A DNA stretch of 64,000 bases from Streptomyces sp. ISL-36. Lineage in GTDB: Bacteria; Actinomycetota; Actinomycetes; Streptomycetales; Streptomycetaceae. The stretch's first letter is position 1, and each line of letters starts with the position of its first letter. The translations under genes were made by a program, and so were the position numbers. The stretch is taken from positions 1 to 64,000 of the forward strand of contig NZ_JAGGOS010000120.1 in the NCBI RefSeq assembly GCF_018614205.1, read 5' to 3'. This document shows, in pieces, positions 17,137 through 26,004 of the stretch. Below the pieces are notes generated by a model, which was not told the origin of the DNA, made no database searches, and worked only from the letters and a program-made list of their open reading frames with translations.

Positions 17137-17946
17137 TCACGGCGTGAGGAAGGTGTGCTCTTCGATGAAGTCGGTCACGAGCTTGACGAAGGTGTCCTCC
17201 TGTTCGAAGAACATCACGTGGCCCGCGTCGATCTCCGCGTAGGTGCTGGACGGGATCGCGGCGTGGAGGGCGCGGCTGTGCTCGACGGGGACGGTGATGT
17301 CCTGCGTGCCGCCGAGGACAAGGGTGGGGGCTTCGATGCGGGGCAGCAAGTGGCGGATGTCGACGCGCAAGTCGTAGGCGATGTGGCGCAGAGTTCCTGG
17401 CGTGGGCGGCATGTTGGGGATCAGTGCCTCGAACTCGTCGCGCCCGATGGTGTTCAGGAAGCCGCGGCTGAAGCCGGTCATCGCCACGGCGCGGCCGAAG
17501 GAGGCGGGGTCGCTGGTGCCGAGGTTCTGCCAGAGCGTGAAGAGGCTGCGGAGGTACTCGTCGCTGTCGGTGTGGGCCCAGCCTGCCACCAGGATCAGGC
17601 GTCGTACGAGGTCGGGACGGAGTGCGGCGACGGTGGCGGCGACGGTCACTCCCATGGAGAAGCCGAGCAGGTCGACAGGTCCGTCGGCCGCGTCCTCGAT
17701 GACGGCGATGACCTGGGCGGCGAGCCCTTCTGCGGTCAGCGGGGCGCCGTCGTCGACGGTGGCTTCCGTGCCCGACAGGTCGGGGGTGATGACGGTGCGG
17801 TGTTCGGTGAACCGCGGCACGGTCTGCCCCCAGTTGACGGCCGCACCTCCCGATCCGGTGCCGTGGACCAGGACGAGCGCGGGGCCGGCGCCGGGGCCGG
17901 TCTTCTCGTAGTGGACGTGTGCGCCGTCGACGGTGATGGTGGCCAT
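17137..17946 (-). CDS. Alpha/beta hydrolase
   Basis: A 269-residue alpha/beta hydrolase. The oxyanion loop is LVLVHGTGSGGAAVNWGQ; the nucleophile Ser97 lies in LLGFSMGV, Asp217 in LGGTQDITVP and His244 in IDAGHVMFFE, giving a full catalytic triad. It lacks a signal peptide, so it is cytoplasmic. It is divergent from the MmyB-type regulator at 18094, the usual arrangement for a hydrolase controlled by that family. The substrate is unknown. Confidence 0.92.
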   Translation of the reverse strand: MATITVDGAHVHYEKTGPGAGPALVLVHGTGSGGAAVNWGQTVPRFTEHRTVITPDLSGTEATVDDGAPLTAEGLAAQVIAVIEDAADGPVDLLGFSMGVTVAATVAALRPDLVRRLILVAGWAHTDSDEYLRSLFTLWQNLGTSDPASFGRAVAMTGFSRGFLNTIGRDEFEALIPNMPPTPGTLRHIAYDLRVDIRHLLPRIEAPTLVLGGTQDITVPVEHSRALHAAIPSSTYAEIDAGHVMFFEQEDTFVKLVTDFIEEHTFLTP

Positions 17947-18093
17947 GGAACGCTCCCTGTCTTGGGTCGCCGGGGCCCGGTGCTCCGGCCCGACTCACTC
18001 TGCCGCCGTGGCGACCGGGCCGGGAGAGACCTCTTCACCCTGGGATCGGGAGTCCCTGGTTGAGCCGTCGACGCGTACTGCAGGATGATCACC

Positions 18094-19008
18094 ATGACGA
18101 TCGACCGTGCCGCTCTCGCCGACTTCCTGCGCCGTTCACGCGACCGGGTGCGCCCGCAGGATGTGGGTCTTCCCGTCGGGCAGCGCAGGCGTACTCCGGG
18201 GCTGCGCCGCGAGGAGGTCGCCCAGCTCGCCGGGATGTCGGCCGACTACTACATCCGCCTCGAACAGGCCCGCAGCCCGCAGCCGTCTCCGGAGATGCTC
18301 GCCGCGCTGGCCCGCGCCCTGCGCCTGTCCGAGGACGAACGCGACCACCTCCATCTCCTCGCCGGTCGACGCCCGCCCGCCGGCCGGGTATCCGGCGACC
18401 ACGTCGGGCCTGGGCTGCTGCACCTCCTGGACCAACTGCCCACCACCCCGGTCCAGGTACTCAGTGATCTGGGTGATGTCCTGGCCCAGAACGCCATGGC
18501 CGAGGCACTTCTTGGCGGGGTGTGCACCGTGTCCGAGCACGGTCGCAACACCATCTGGCGCTGGTTCACCGATCCTGCCCAGCGTGCCGCCTACCCGCCT
18601 GATGAGCACGACTACTACAGCCGTCTGCACGTCGCCGACCTGCGGGCGTCCGTGGGCCGGCGGGCGGGTGATGCCGCGGCGACGCGTCTGGTGGAGCGGC
18701 TGAGAGAGGCCAGCGAGGAGTTCAGCGCCCTGTGGGAACTGCACGAGGTCGCCGTACGCCGGGCCACGCGCATGCGGGTGCTGCACCCGCTGATCGGCCC
18801 GGTCGACCTCGACTGCCAGACCTTGCTCGCCCCGCAAGGAGACCAGCGGGTGATCCTCTACACCCCGCCCGTCGGCAGCGACACCGCCGAGCGCCTCGCC
18901 CTGCTCAAGGTCGTGGGGACCACCCAATTCACTGGGGCCGTGCGACAAGCGGATTCCGCCGCGACCGCCGACGGCGTAATGCAGCACGACAGCGGTATCG
19001 GGGGATGA
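18094..19008 (+). CDS. XRE-type regulator with MmyB-like ligand-binding domain
   Basis: A 304-residue regulator. Residues 1-85 hold a helix-turn-helix (LADFLRRSRDRVRPQDVGLP; RRTPGLRREEVAQLAGMSAD, YYIRLEQAR). The rest is the MmyB-like C-terminal domain: VQVLSDLGDVLAQNAMAEAL, NTIWRWFTDP, ASVGRRAGD, HPLIGPVDLDCQTL, a PAS-like fold reported to bind fatty-acid-like ligands. The ATG at 18094 has AGGA at good spacing; an alternative ATG is nine bases upstream. Divergence from the hydrolase gene suggests local control. Confidence 0.93.
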   Translation: MTIDRAALADFLRRSRDRVRPQDVGLPVGQRRRTPGLRREEVAQLAGMSADYYIRLEQARSPQPSPEMLAALARALRLSEDERDHLHLLAGRRPPAGRVSGDHVGPGLLHLLDQLPTTPVQVLSDLGDVLAQNAMAEALLGGVCTVSEHGRNTIWRWFTDPAQRAAYPPDEHDYYSRLHVADLRASVGRRAGDAAATRLVERLREASEEFSALWELHEVAVRRATRMRVLHPLIGPVDLDCQTLLAPQGDQRVILYTPPVGSDTAERLALLKVVGTTQFTGAVRQADSAATADGVMQHDSGIGG

Positions 19009-19057
19009 GGTCTCTGACGCCGCGTGGGCGGTGATCGAGCCGTTGGCCGCCCCGTAG
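19007..19057 (+). mobile_element. Fragment of an IS5-type transposase N-terminus
   Basis: EVSDAAWAVIEPLAAP followed by a stop matches the N-terminal signature of IS5/IS4-type transposases, (L/V)TDAxWxxIEPLLP. It overlaps the end of the MmyB-type gene by two bases. Only 16 codons remain. Confidence 0.35.
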
Positions 19058-19200
19058 GCCTGGATCGGGTCGGGTCCTGGCAGACAGGGGTGCGCCGCCC
19101 GGTCAGTGAGGCCTTCGGCGGCCTATCGGCAGCGCAGGCCGGCAACTCCAGAACGAAGGCACGGGGCAAAGCACCGGGATCCCCCTCCACCCGGACAGAA

Positions 19201-19216
19201 CCGCACTACAGTGCGG
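19201..19216. promoter_or_regulatory. Perfect 16-bp palindrome abutting a start codon
   Basis: CCGCACT-AC-AGTGCGG ends three bases before the ATG at 19219, where a ribosome binding site would be expected and none is seen. It is a candidate operator or mRNA hairpin controlling the membrane protein gene. Confidence 0.4.
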
Positions 19217-19218
19217 AC

Positions 19219-19758
19219 ATGTTCAAGTCAGGGGTGGGGTTCCTCGCGCTGTTCGGTGTCGGCTGGTGGCTGCTGGGCACAAGTGCGTTCGACGGCTGGG
19301 TCCGGCCGGTCGCGATCGTCGTGGGGTGCTTACTCGCGCTGGGTCTGATGGTGGCGGCGAGGCGGCTCCTGCCCGCATCCGCGGGGGGACCGTTCCCGGC
19401 CGAGCGCCGGCGGCGGTTCAACCAGGTCAACGCACTTCAGTGGATCCTCATCATCGCCATCGCCGTGGTGTGCGGCCGTGCCGGTTTCCCGGTGCTGATT
19501 CCGCCACTGGTCGCGCTGGTGGTCGGACTGCATTTCCTTCCTCTCGCGGTGGTCTTCGAGCAGCCGCGTCTGCGTGTCCCCGCCGTCCTCCTGATCTTGG
19601 CGGGGTTGGCCGGCCTCGCCGTGTGGGCGACCGAGAGCCCGGCTTCGACGGTGCGCCTGGTGGTCGGCGTCACCGCCGCGCTCTCCTTGTGGGGTACGGC
19701 CGCCTGGACGGTCACCGGCGCAGCGCCCGCCCCCCGGACGGCTACGCCGATGCCCTGA
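19219..19758 (+). CDS. Membrane protein, unknown family
   Basis: A 179-residue protein with five or six predicted transmembrane helices: VGFLALFGVGWWLLG, VAIVVGCLLALGLMVAA, NALQWILIIAIAVVCGRAG, LIPPLVALVVGLHFLPLAV, VPAVLLILAGLAGLAVWA, VRLVVGVTAALSLWGTAAW. FNQVNALQW and GLHFLPLA resemble small actinobacterial membrane proteins annotated as hypothetical. The start is at 19219; a 16-bp palindrome occupies the place of the ribosome binding site. It is convergent with the LysR gene. Confidence 0.75.
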   Translation: MFKSGVGFLALFGVGWWLLGTSAFDGWVRPVAIVVGCLLALGLMVAARRLLPASAGGPFPAERRRRFNQVNALQWILIIAIAVVCGRAGFPVLIPPLVALVVGLHFLPLAVVFEQPRLRVPAVLLILAGLAGLAVWATESPASTVRLVVGVTAALSLWGTAAWTVTGAAPAPRTATPMP

Positions 19759-19811
19759 GGACCAGCGGTCGAGCCCGCCGCCGCTCCACCGCGGGGGGGC
19801 GACAGCTCCGC

Positions 19812-19996
19812 GCCGATCGCGCAGGCCGGCGGTCCTCCTCTGCCAGCGTCGCTGTGCCAGGCCGCTGTTTCACCCGGCGGAGGCACCGCTCCGCGTGGTC
19901 GCGGCCGATCGCGCAGGCCGGCGGTCCTTCCCCTACCAGGGTCGCTGTGCCAGGCCGCTGTTTCACCCGGCGGAGGCACCGCTCCGCGTGGTCGCG
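19812..19996. repeat. Tandem duplication of a 92/93-bp unit with a hairpin
   Basis: Copies at 19812-19903 and 19904-19996 are nearly identical; differences cluster in a short stretch after GGCGGTCC. Each ends with GCGGAG-GCACCG-CTCCGC, a 6-bp hairpin. The pair lies between the convergent membrane-protein and LysR genes and may serve as a duplicated bidirectional terminator. Confidence 0.8.
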
Positions 19997-19998
19997 CT

Positions 19999-20868
19999 TC
20001 AAAGGAATGCCATCAAGGCGCGGGCGGCAGGGCTGGTGGCCTGCGGGGGCGGGAGCAGCGCCACCGTCTCGTAGACCGACTCGCCCGTGCCCTTCACGGG
20101 TATGGCGCTCAGGGACTCGCGCTTGTGTCGGAAGTGCCGTGGAACGGCGGCGACTCCGAGGTTCTCGTCGACCAGATCCAGCAGGCTGTGTACGTCGTTC
20201 ACCTCCAGGCCCACCTTGCGCCGTACGCCCGCGGCGGCGAACGCGGCGTCCGTGGCCCGTCGCGGGCCCCAGTCGGGGTGGAAGTCGACGAAGACCTCCT
20301 CAGCGAGGTCGTCGGGCGCGAGGGCCGGCCCGGCCGACGCGAGCGGGTGGTCGGGGTGGCACAGCAGGGCCATCGGCTCGGCGGTGAGGGGCACCGAGCG
20401 CAGCTGGTCGGAGTCGGCCCGACTGCGGTAGGCGAAAGCCAGGTCGAGACGCCCGGCGGCGACCTCCTCGGCCAGATCGAGGGAGCCCGCCTGTCGCAGC
20501 CGGATCTCCACTTCCGGGTGCCGCCGTCGGAACGCGGCCAGCAGTCCCGCCGCGTGCACTCCGGCGATGCACTGCTCGGTGCCCAACGCGAGTGTTCCGC
20601 GCAGCACGCCCTGCACGGCCGCCACCGCCTCACGCGCGGTCCGCACCTGAGCCAGGATCCGTTCCGCCTCCCCCAGCAGCGCTCGCCCGGCCTCCGTCAG
20701 CGTCACCCGGCGAGTGGTCCGTACGAACAGTGGCGCCCGCAGCTCTCGCTCCAGCGCCCGGATCGACGCCGACAGGCCCGACTGGGAGACCATGAGCCGT
20801 TCCGCGGCCCGGGTGAAGTGCTGGTCCTCGGCGACGGCGACGAAGTGCTGGAGGTGGCGCAGTTCCAT
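19999..20868 (-). CDS. LysR-family transcriptional regulator
   Basis: A 289-residue LysR regulator. The N-terminal winged HTH is MELRHLQHFVAVAEDQHFTR, then AAERLMVSQSGLSASIRALE. The substrate-binding domain follows (GTLALGTEQCIAGVHAAGLL; GRLDLAFAYRS; LLDLVDENLGVAAVPRHF). It is divergent from the aldo/keto reductase gene at 20991, with a T-N11-A box between them, so it almost certainly controls that gene. The ATG at 20868 is fixed by the family start MELRHLxxFVAVAE. Confidence 0.95.
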   Translation of the reverse strand: MELRHLQHFVAVAEDQHFTRAAERLMVSQSGLSASIRALERELRAPLFVRTTRRVTLTEAGRALLGEAERILAQVRTAREAVAAVQGVLRGTLALGTEQCIAGVHAAGLLAAFRRRHPEVEIRLRQAGSLDLAEEVAAGRLDLAFAYRSRADSDQLRSVPLTAEPMALLCHPDHPLASAGPALAPDDLAEEVFVDFHPDWGPRRATDAAFAAAGVRRKVGLEVNDVHSLLDLVDENLGVAAVPRHFRHKRESLSAIPVKGTGESVYETVALLPPPQATSPAARALMAFL

Positions 20869-20881
20869 GATTGAGAAGCGT

Positions 20882-20902
20882 ATCCGCTGAATTCCATCGG
20901 AT
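20882..20902. promoter_or_regulatory. LysR-type T-N11-A box
   Basis: ATCCG-N11-CGGAT, an inverted repeat with the LysR T-N11-A spacing, lies 13 bases from the LysR start and 88 bases from the reductase start. It is the likely recognition site of the divergent LysR protein. Confidence 0.6.
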
Positions 20903-20990
20903 TCTTCTGTTGGACCGATGCCCGCAGGTGGAGGGAGATTGGGTTCGGCCCGACCACCGGGCTCCCCCGTCCTCATGCCATGGAGTCGCG

Positions 20991-21983
20991 TTGTACACCG
21001 CACACCCCGACCGTTATGCCGACATGCCCTACCGGCGAGCCGGACGCAGTGGCCTCAAGCTTCCCGCGCTCTCGCTGGGCCTGTGGCACAACTTCGGCCC
21101 GGACCGTACAGCGGAGACCCAGCGCGACATTCTGCGCCGCGCCTTCGACCTCGGGATCACTCACTTCGATCTGGCGAACAACTACGGGCCGCCGCCCGGC
21201 GCCGCCGAGTCCGCCCTCGGAGGTTTCCTGCAGACGGACTTCGCGCCTTACCGTGACGAACTGATCATCTCCACCAAGGCCGGTTACCTGATGTGGCCGG
21301 GCCCGTACGGCGAATGGGGCTCGCGCAAGTACCTGTTGTCGTCGCTGGACCAGAGCCTGAGGCGGCTGGGTCTGGATCACGTCGACGTCTTCTACTCGCA
21401 CCGCTTCGACCCGGAGACTCCCCTGGAGGAGACGATGGGTGCCCTGCACTCGGCGGTCCAGCAGGGCAAGGCGCTGTACGTCGGCGTCTCCAACTACTCG
21501 GCCGAGCAGACCCGCAAGGCCGCTCGCATCCTCGGCGAGCTGGGCACCCCACTGCTCATCCATCAGCCGCGCTACTCGATGCTCGACCGGCGTCCGGAGG
21601 ACGAGGGCCTGCTGGACGCCCTCGACGCACTCCAGGTCGGCTCCATCGCCTACTCCCCGCTGGAGCAGGGTCTGCTCACCGGACGGTACCTGGACGGCAT
21701 CCCCGATGACTCGCGAGCCGCGAGCGCCAGCCCCTTCCTGCAGCGCGACGCCGTCACTGAGGACCTGGTGGGCCGACTGCGCGCCTTGCACGACATCGCC
21801 GGGTCCCGCGGGCAGAACCTGGCGCAACTGGCCCTCGCCTGGGTGCTGCGCGGTGGCCGCGTGACCTCAGCCCTGATCGGCGCGAGCAGCGCACGCCAGC
21901 TCGATGACAGCGTGGCCGCCATCAGGAACCTCGACTTCGACACCGAGGAACTGGCCCGCATCGACGCGCTGGTCAGCCCGTGA
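20991..21983 (+). CDS. Aldo/keto reductase, YghZ/L-glyceraldehyde 3-phosphate reductase type
   Basis: A 330-residue NADPH-dependent aldo/keto reductase. The tetrad is visible: Asp in ITHFDLANNYGPP, Tyr in NNYGPP, Lys in IISTKAGY, His in VFYSHRFDPE. The sequence MPYRRAGRSGLKLPALSLGL and WHNFGPDR is typical of the YghZ branch, which reduces short aldehydes such as L-glyceraldehyde 3-phosphate or methylglyoxal. TTG at 20991 is chosen because homologues start with YxxxxDRYxDMxYRR and GGAG precedes it. Control by the divergent LysR gene is likely. Confidence 0.93.
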   Translation: MYTAHPDRYADMPYRRAGRSGLKLPALSLGLWHNFGPDRTAETQRDILRRAFDLGITHFDLANNYGPPPGAAESALGGFLQTDFAPYRDELIISTKAGYLMWPGPYGEWGSRKYLLSSLDQSLRRLGLDHVDVFYSHRFDPETPLEETMGALHSAVQQGKALYVGVSNYSAEQTRKAARILGELGTPLLIHQPRYSMLDRRPEDEGLLDALDALQVGSIAYSPLEQGLLTGRYLDGIPDDSRAASASPFLQRDAVTEDLVGRLRALHDIAGSRGQNLAQLALAWVLRGGRVTSALIGASSARQLDDSVAAIRNLDFDTEELARIDALVSP

Positions 21984-22059
21984 GCCGCAGGGATAAAAAC
22001 AGCCCGCGAGCCGCATCCGTAGGCGGATGTTGATGATCACGGGTTCCGGGGGGCCGGTG

Positions 22060-22756
22060 CCCGGCGCACGTGGCTGGGGGTGGCGGCTGGACCCTCCCCC
22101 ACCGCGAGCCGGGGACCGGGGCCGGGGCGTCCGGGTCGGCGGCCGTGTACTCGGGCAGGAGGTAGGCGACGGCGGTACGGATGGCACCGCGGCTGACGTC
22201 GTGGTCGCGGGCGAGGGCCGCGATGGACCGGCCCTCCAGGTACGCGGTGGGACGGTACCGGTCTTCGCGGCGGGGACGGCGGGTCGGCGCCCGCCCTTGT
22301 TGCCCTTGGCCTCGCGGCCCGCAGTCCGTCGTAGGTCAGCTCCCGCTGGAGGTCGCGTTGGAGTTCGTCGGCGGCGGCGAGGGTCGGCACCATGAACTTC
22401 GCGGTGGGCAGCAGCTCGCCGCTGCGTGGGGGTCGGGCGGTGAGGTGATCGCGGAGAACGCCCGGTCGTGGATGCGCAGCGCCACCTGGTCGCGATTGGA
22501 GGACGTCGAGCCAGTCGAGGATGTGACCGGTGCCGCGTACCAGGCGGAACATCTCGAAGATGTGGACGGTGTCGCCCGGCCGCGCGTAGGCGAGCAGTTC
22601 GCCGAACTTCGGTCGTTCCGGATGGAGGCGGCGGGAGATCCCGACCTCTTCCTCGAAGAGGGTCGGGTCCTCGATCCCGGCCTCAGCGAGGACGAGGTCC
22701 TGACGGTCGGTCGACTGCTGGTCGGTCGACACCCGCTTGTAGACCAGGTCGGCCAT
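22060..22756 (-). pseudogene. Serine recombinase (resolvase/invertase), multiply frameshifted
   Basis: The N-terminus is intact (MADLVYKRVSTDQQSTDRQD, catalytic Ser10; FGELLAYARPGDTVHIFEMF, RLVRGTGHILDWLDVL). Translation then needs frame changes to recover ALRIHDRAFSAI, then GELLPTAKFMVPTLAAADEL and QRDLQRELTYDGLRAA, then AKGNKGGRRPAVPAAKTGTV, then AYLEGRSIAALARDHDVSRG (the C-terminal HTH) and LLPEYTAADPDA. At least four indels make it a pseudogene. Domain order is normal for a small resolvase-type recombinase, so the locus once carried a transposon or invertible element. Confidence 0.75.
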
Positions 22757-22821
22757 GCCACTCCCCGTTGTGGTGGTCGCATTCGACGGCGGGTTCTGCG
22801 ACCGCTGCTAGCCTGCCGACC

Positions 22822-24084
22822 ATGATCAAGGGCAGCCTGGCAGGCCGAATAGCCCGCATGGCGGGGGACAGTAGGCCGGAGCGCGTGCTGGTCGCCGCCA
22901 GTTTCGTCAACCGGGTCGGCAACGGTCTGTTCAACGCGGCGTCGGCGCTCTACTTCACCTTGGTCGTGGGCCTGCCCGCGGTGCAGGTCGGCGCCGCGCT
23001 CACCATCGCCGGAGTGATCGGCTTGTGCGCGGGGATACCCGGAGGGCATCTCGCCGACCGGCGCGGGGCGCGCACGATCATGATGCTGGCCCTCGCGGTC
23101 CAGGCGATGTCGATGGCGGCCCTCGTCCTCGTCGAGAGCTGGGCCGCGCTCACGATCATCGCGACGGTCGACCAGATCGCCGCGGCGGCCGGTGGGGCGG
23201 CCTGGGGCGCTCTGGTGGTCCGGGTCGAGGGTGATCGCCCGGCCCTGTTCCGGGCCAAGTTGCGCACCTTCGTCAACCTGGGAGTCATTCTCGGAACGGT
23301 GGGTGCCGGGCTGGCGCTGGCCGCGGACACCCGTGGCGCCTATGTCACGCTGATCCTCGGCAACGCGGCGAGCTTCGCCCTGTGCGCGGTGCTTCTGCTC
23401 CTGCTGCCCCGCTATCCGGTGCTGGCAGCACCGCCGCAGCAGGGTCGTTGGCTCGCTTTCACGGACCGCCCGTTCCTGACGTTCACCGCCCTCTACGGGG
23501 CCATGGGGCTGCAATACCCAGTGGTCTCCCTGCTCCTGCCGATCTGGATCTCCGAACACACCGAAGCGCCGCGCTGGACGGTGGCCGCACTGTTCGCCGT
23601 CAATGCCGCCTTCTGCGTACTGATGCAGACCAGGATCGGCTCCCGCATCGAAAGCCCGCACGACGGCGGCAGGGCGTTTCGCACCGCGGGGCTGCTCTTC
23701 CTCGTCAGCTGCCCGATGATGGCGCTGGCGGCGTACACCCCGGTCTGGGCGGCAGCGGGACTGGTCCCGGCAGCGATCTTCGTCCATAGCCTGGCAGAGG
23801 TCTGGGAGTCCTCGGCGGGCTTCGCCCTGGGCTTCGGCCTTGCCCCCGACCATGCCCAGGGCCAGTACCAAGGTGTCCTCGGCCTCGGCTTCAGCGCGGG
23901 CCAGGCTCTTGCCCCCGCGATCCTCACCACGGTGGTGCTCGGCCTCGGCACGGCGGGCTGGCTGCTGCTGGCGGTGTTCTTCGCGGCGCTGGGTGCTGCC
24001 GGCCCGTCTCTTGCCCGCTGGGGCATGCGGACCCGGCCGCAGCCAGGCGTTGCTGCGGAAGTGTCGGGGATGACCAGGGAGTAG
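22822..24084 (+). CDS. Major facilitator superfamily transporter
   Basis: A 420-residue MFS protein with about 12 transmembrane helices. The inter-helix 2/3 motif GGHLADRRGARTIMMLAL is the conserved MFS loop (GxLADRxGxR). LFNAASALYFTLVVGLPAVQ opens the first pair. Six plus six helices flank a central cytoplasmic loop near residue 200. Most relatives are drug or metabolite exporters driven by protons. It is divergent from the broken resolvase, with no regulator adjacent, so the substrate cannot be suggested. The ATG at 22822 gives the normal MFS length. Confidence 0.92.
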   Translation: MIKGSLAGRIARMAGDSRPERVLVAASFVNRVGNGLFNAASALYFTLVVGLPAVQVGAALTIAGVIGLCAGIPGGHLADRRGARTIMMLALAVQAMSMAALVLVESWAALTIIATVDQIAAAAGGAAWGALVVRVEGDRPALFRAKLRTFVNLGVILGTVGAGLALAADTRGAYVTLILGNAASFALCAVLLLLLPRYPVLAAPPQQGRWLAFTDRPFLTFTALYGAMGLQYPVVSLLLPIWISEHTEAPRWTVAALFAVNAAFCVLMQTRIGSRIESPHDGGRAFRTAGLLFLVSCPMMALAAYTPVWAAAGLVPAAIFVHSLAEVWESSAGFALGFGLAPDHAQGQYQGVLGLGFSAGQALAPAILTTVVLGLGTAGWLLLAVFFAALGAAGPSLARWGMRTRPQPGVAAEVSGMTRE

Positions 24085-24120
24085 GTGCCAGGAAACTTCC
24101 GCCTTGCGTGGAAAGTGCGA

Positions 24121-24144
24121 GTGCGTGTGCGTGTGCGTGTGCAT
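24121..24144. repeat. Hexanucleotide tandem repeat
   Basis: Four copies of GTGCGT (last copy GTGCAT) just after the transporter gene. It is non-coding here. Confidence 0.8.
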
Positions 24145-24273
24145 CGCGCTGCCGCTGGAGTAGTGACCTGGCATGGGTGGCCAGGAAGTGGTGCCCGGGC
24201 CCGGCCGTGGTCGTCGCGGAGGATCGGGGTGTCGGAGTGGTTGTCCCCCGTGTGGTCCCGGCGGTCCTCTGAG

Positions 24274-24909
24274 CTACGCCCGCATCAGCAGGTGGCCCCG
24301 GCGGAACCGCTCCTCCTCGCCGGGCGCGCGCAGCATGCGGCCGACCTCGACGAAGCCGAACTCGCGGGCCAGGCCAGCCAGTTCGTCGATCGGCCATCGG
24401 TAGGCCGTCGTCACCTTGTGGTCGAACGCCGTCACCGGCCCGCCCTCGGACTCGAAGAAGCCGAGCAGGAGGATGCCCCCGGGGGCCAGGACCCGGCGGA
24501 ACTCGGCGAGGTACGACCGTACGTCCTGCGGCGGAGTATGGATGACCGAGTACCAGGACACGATGCCACCCAGCGCGCCGTCGGCCAGGTCGAGGGCGGC
24601 CATCGAGCCGACCTCGAACCGCAGGTCCGGGTGGGCCGCGCGGGCGAGGTCGATCATCACCGGCGAAAGGTCGACGCCGAAGACGTCCAGTCCCTGGTCA
24701 CAGAGGTGCGCCGTCATGTATCCGGGACCGCATCCCAAGTCGGCGACGGGCCCGGCATCGGTGGCGCGCGCGAGTTCGGCGAACGCGGCGAGAACCGCGC
24801 GATCCAGCGGGAGTCCGTCGAGCCCCTTGCGGACCAGATCTGCGTAGAGAACGGCGACGGCGTCGTAGGCCTCTGCTGTGGCACGGAGGTGCGAGGAGGT
24901 TTCGGTCAC
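24274..24909 (-). CDS. Class I SAM-dependent methyltransferase
   Basis: A 211-residue class I methyltransferase. Motif I is VADLGCGPGYMTAHL; the acidic loop follows in FGVDLSPVMIDLAR; motif III-like IVSWYSVIHTPPQDV and the LAPGGILLLGFFES strand complete the Rossmann core. A GTG at 24909 is the likely start, since the upstream extension is compositionally odd. Substrate unknown; small-molecule methylation is most likely from the compact size. Monocistronic. Confidence 0.9.
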   Translation of the reverse strand: MTETSSHLRATAEAYDAVAVLYADLVRKGLDGLPLDRAVLAAFAELARATDAGPVADLGCGPGYMTAHLCDQGLDVFGVDLSPVMIDLARAAHPDLRFEVGSMAALDLADGALGGIVSWYSVIHTPPQDVRSYLAEFRRVLAPGGILLLGFFESEGGPVTAFDHKVTTAYRWPIDELAGLAREFGFVEVGRMLRAPGEEERFRRGHLLMRA

Positions 24910-25554
24910 GCGAAGGATATTAGGGCTCGCACGCTCGCGTGCGGCGAACTGAGGATGGCGGGGCCGGCGTCGGCAACCCTTGCCCTCAGGACTCCCCCGA
25001 GGTCCACGCACGGACGTCCTACTCCGCGCGGGCGATCCGGATCGCCCCTTCCCGCGCGCTTATCTGAGCGTGACGAGTGACCGAGTCCGTTCCCGGGGTA
25101 CGCCCACGGCCGCCAGGGCGCCTGCGACGGTGGCGTTCGGGGCGGTGGAGGCGGTGGTCGCCGCCTGCCGAGTGGACTGGGTGGAGTCCGGGCAATCCGC
25201 GGTGGCGGCAGCACCGGGCTGCCGCCACCGGGACCGACTACGTCCTACGTGTGAGTCCACCGGCACAGCGTCTCGGAGAAGAGACCGCTGGGCTCGGCTC
25301 GTGGTGGAGGACTGCGAGGAAGCGTGCCTCGCGACAGCTCGCCCAGCGGTCCGCCCAGTCCTCCGCCTCGTCGACGAGCTGTTCCTCACCACCATGGGGA
25401 AGTAGCTGAACTCCGGGCCACCAGCCGGTCCGGGACGTCTCGCCGTACAGCCGGACGACTGAGCCTGGCGACGATCGCCGCGCAGCGGCTGAGTGTGGCC
25501 GGGCTCCTCGATGCGGAGCGGCCGACGCGGCCCTCGCGGGCTCAAGGCGGTGGG
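24910..25554. other. Intergenic stretch with no firm gene
   Basis: Several open frames cross this 645-bp stretch, but none has consistent codon bias or a recognised motif. One plus-strand frame ends RLVDELFLTTMGK at 25405 and a minus-strand frame ends VGVPRERTRSLVTLR near 25063. Both could be ends of decayed genes, but nothing supports naming them. Confidence 0.45.
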
Positions 25555-26004
25555 TCAGACCTCACCGCGCCAGGAGCCCGTCTCGGTGCCTCGGGACTCG
25601 ATGTACTGCTTGAAGCGCTCGAGGTCACCGTGGACCTGGCGCTCGACGAAGCCGAGCTTGTCGCCGACGTTCTCCGCGAAGCCCTCGGGGTCGAAATCCA
25701 TCTGCAGCATGACCTTGGTCCTGGTGTCGTGCAGACGGTGGAAGGTGACCACCCCAGCCTGCCTCGCTTCCCCGCCGACGGTGGTCCAGGCCACTCGCTC
25801 GTCGGGGATCTGCTCGGTGATCTCGGCGTCGAACTCGCGCTCCGCGCCGGCGACCTTGGTCGTCCAGTGGGTGAGGGTGTCGTTGACCTGAGTGATCTTC
25901 TCGACACCGTCCATGAAGATCGGGAACGTGTCGAACTGCGTCCACTGGTTGTAGGCGGTGCGGACGGGGACGTCGACTTCGATGGACTCTTCGACCTGCG
26001 ACAT
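25555..26004 (-). CDS. SRPBCC family protein (polyketide cyclase/dehydrase-like)
   Basis: A 149-residue START-like protein: SQVEESIEVDVPVRTAYNQW at the N-terminus, FPIFMDGVEKITQVNDTLTH, ITEQIPDERVAWTTVGGEAR and the long C-terminal helix FVERQVHGDLERFKQYIESR. The fold makes a hydrophobic cavity used for lipid or aromatic ligands. AGGAAAGG precedes the ATG at 26004. It is common as a single gene in Streptomyces. No partner gene indicates a pathway. Confidence 0.92.
   Translation of the reverse strand: MSQVEESIEVDVPVRTAYNQWTQFDTFPIFMDGVEKITQVNDTLTHWTTKVAGAEREFDAEITEQIPDERVAWTTVGGEARQAGVVTFHRLHDTRTKVMLQMDFDPEGFAENVGDKLGFVERQVHGDLERFKQYIESRGTETGSWRGEV

Noticed and set aside
22336..24174. 612-codon minus-strand open frame
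   Set aside because: It is antisense to the MFS gene; only a few codons at its end belong to a frame of the broken resolvase.
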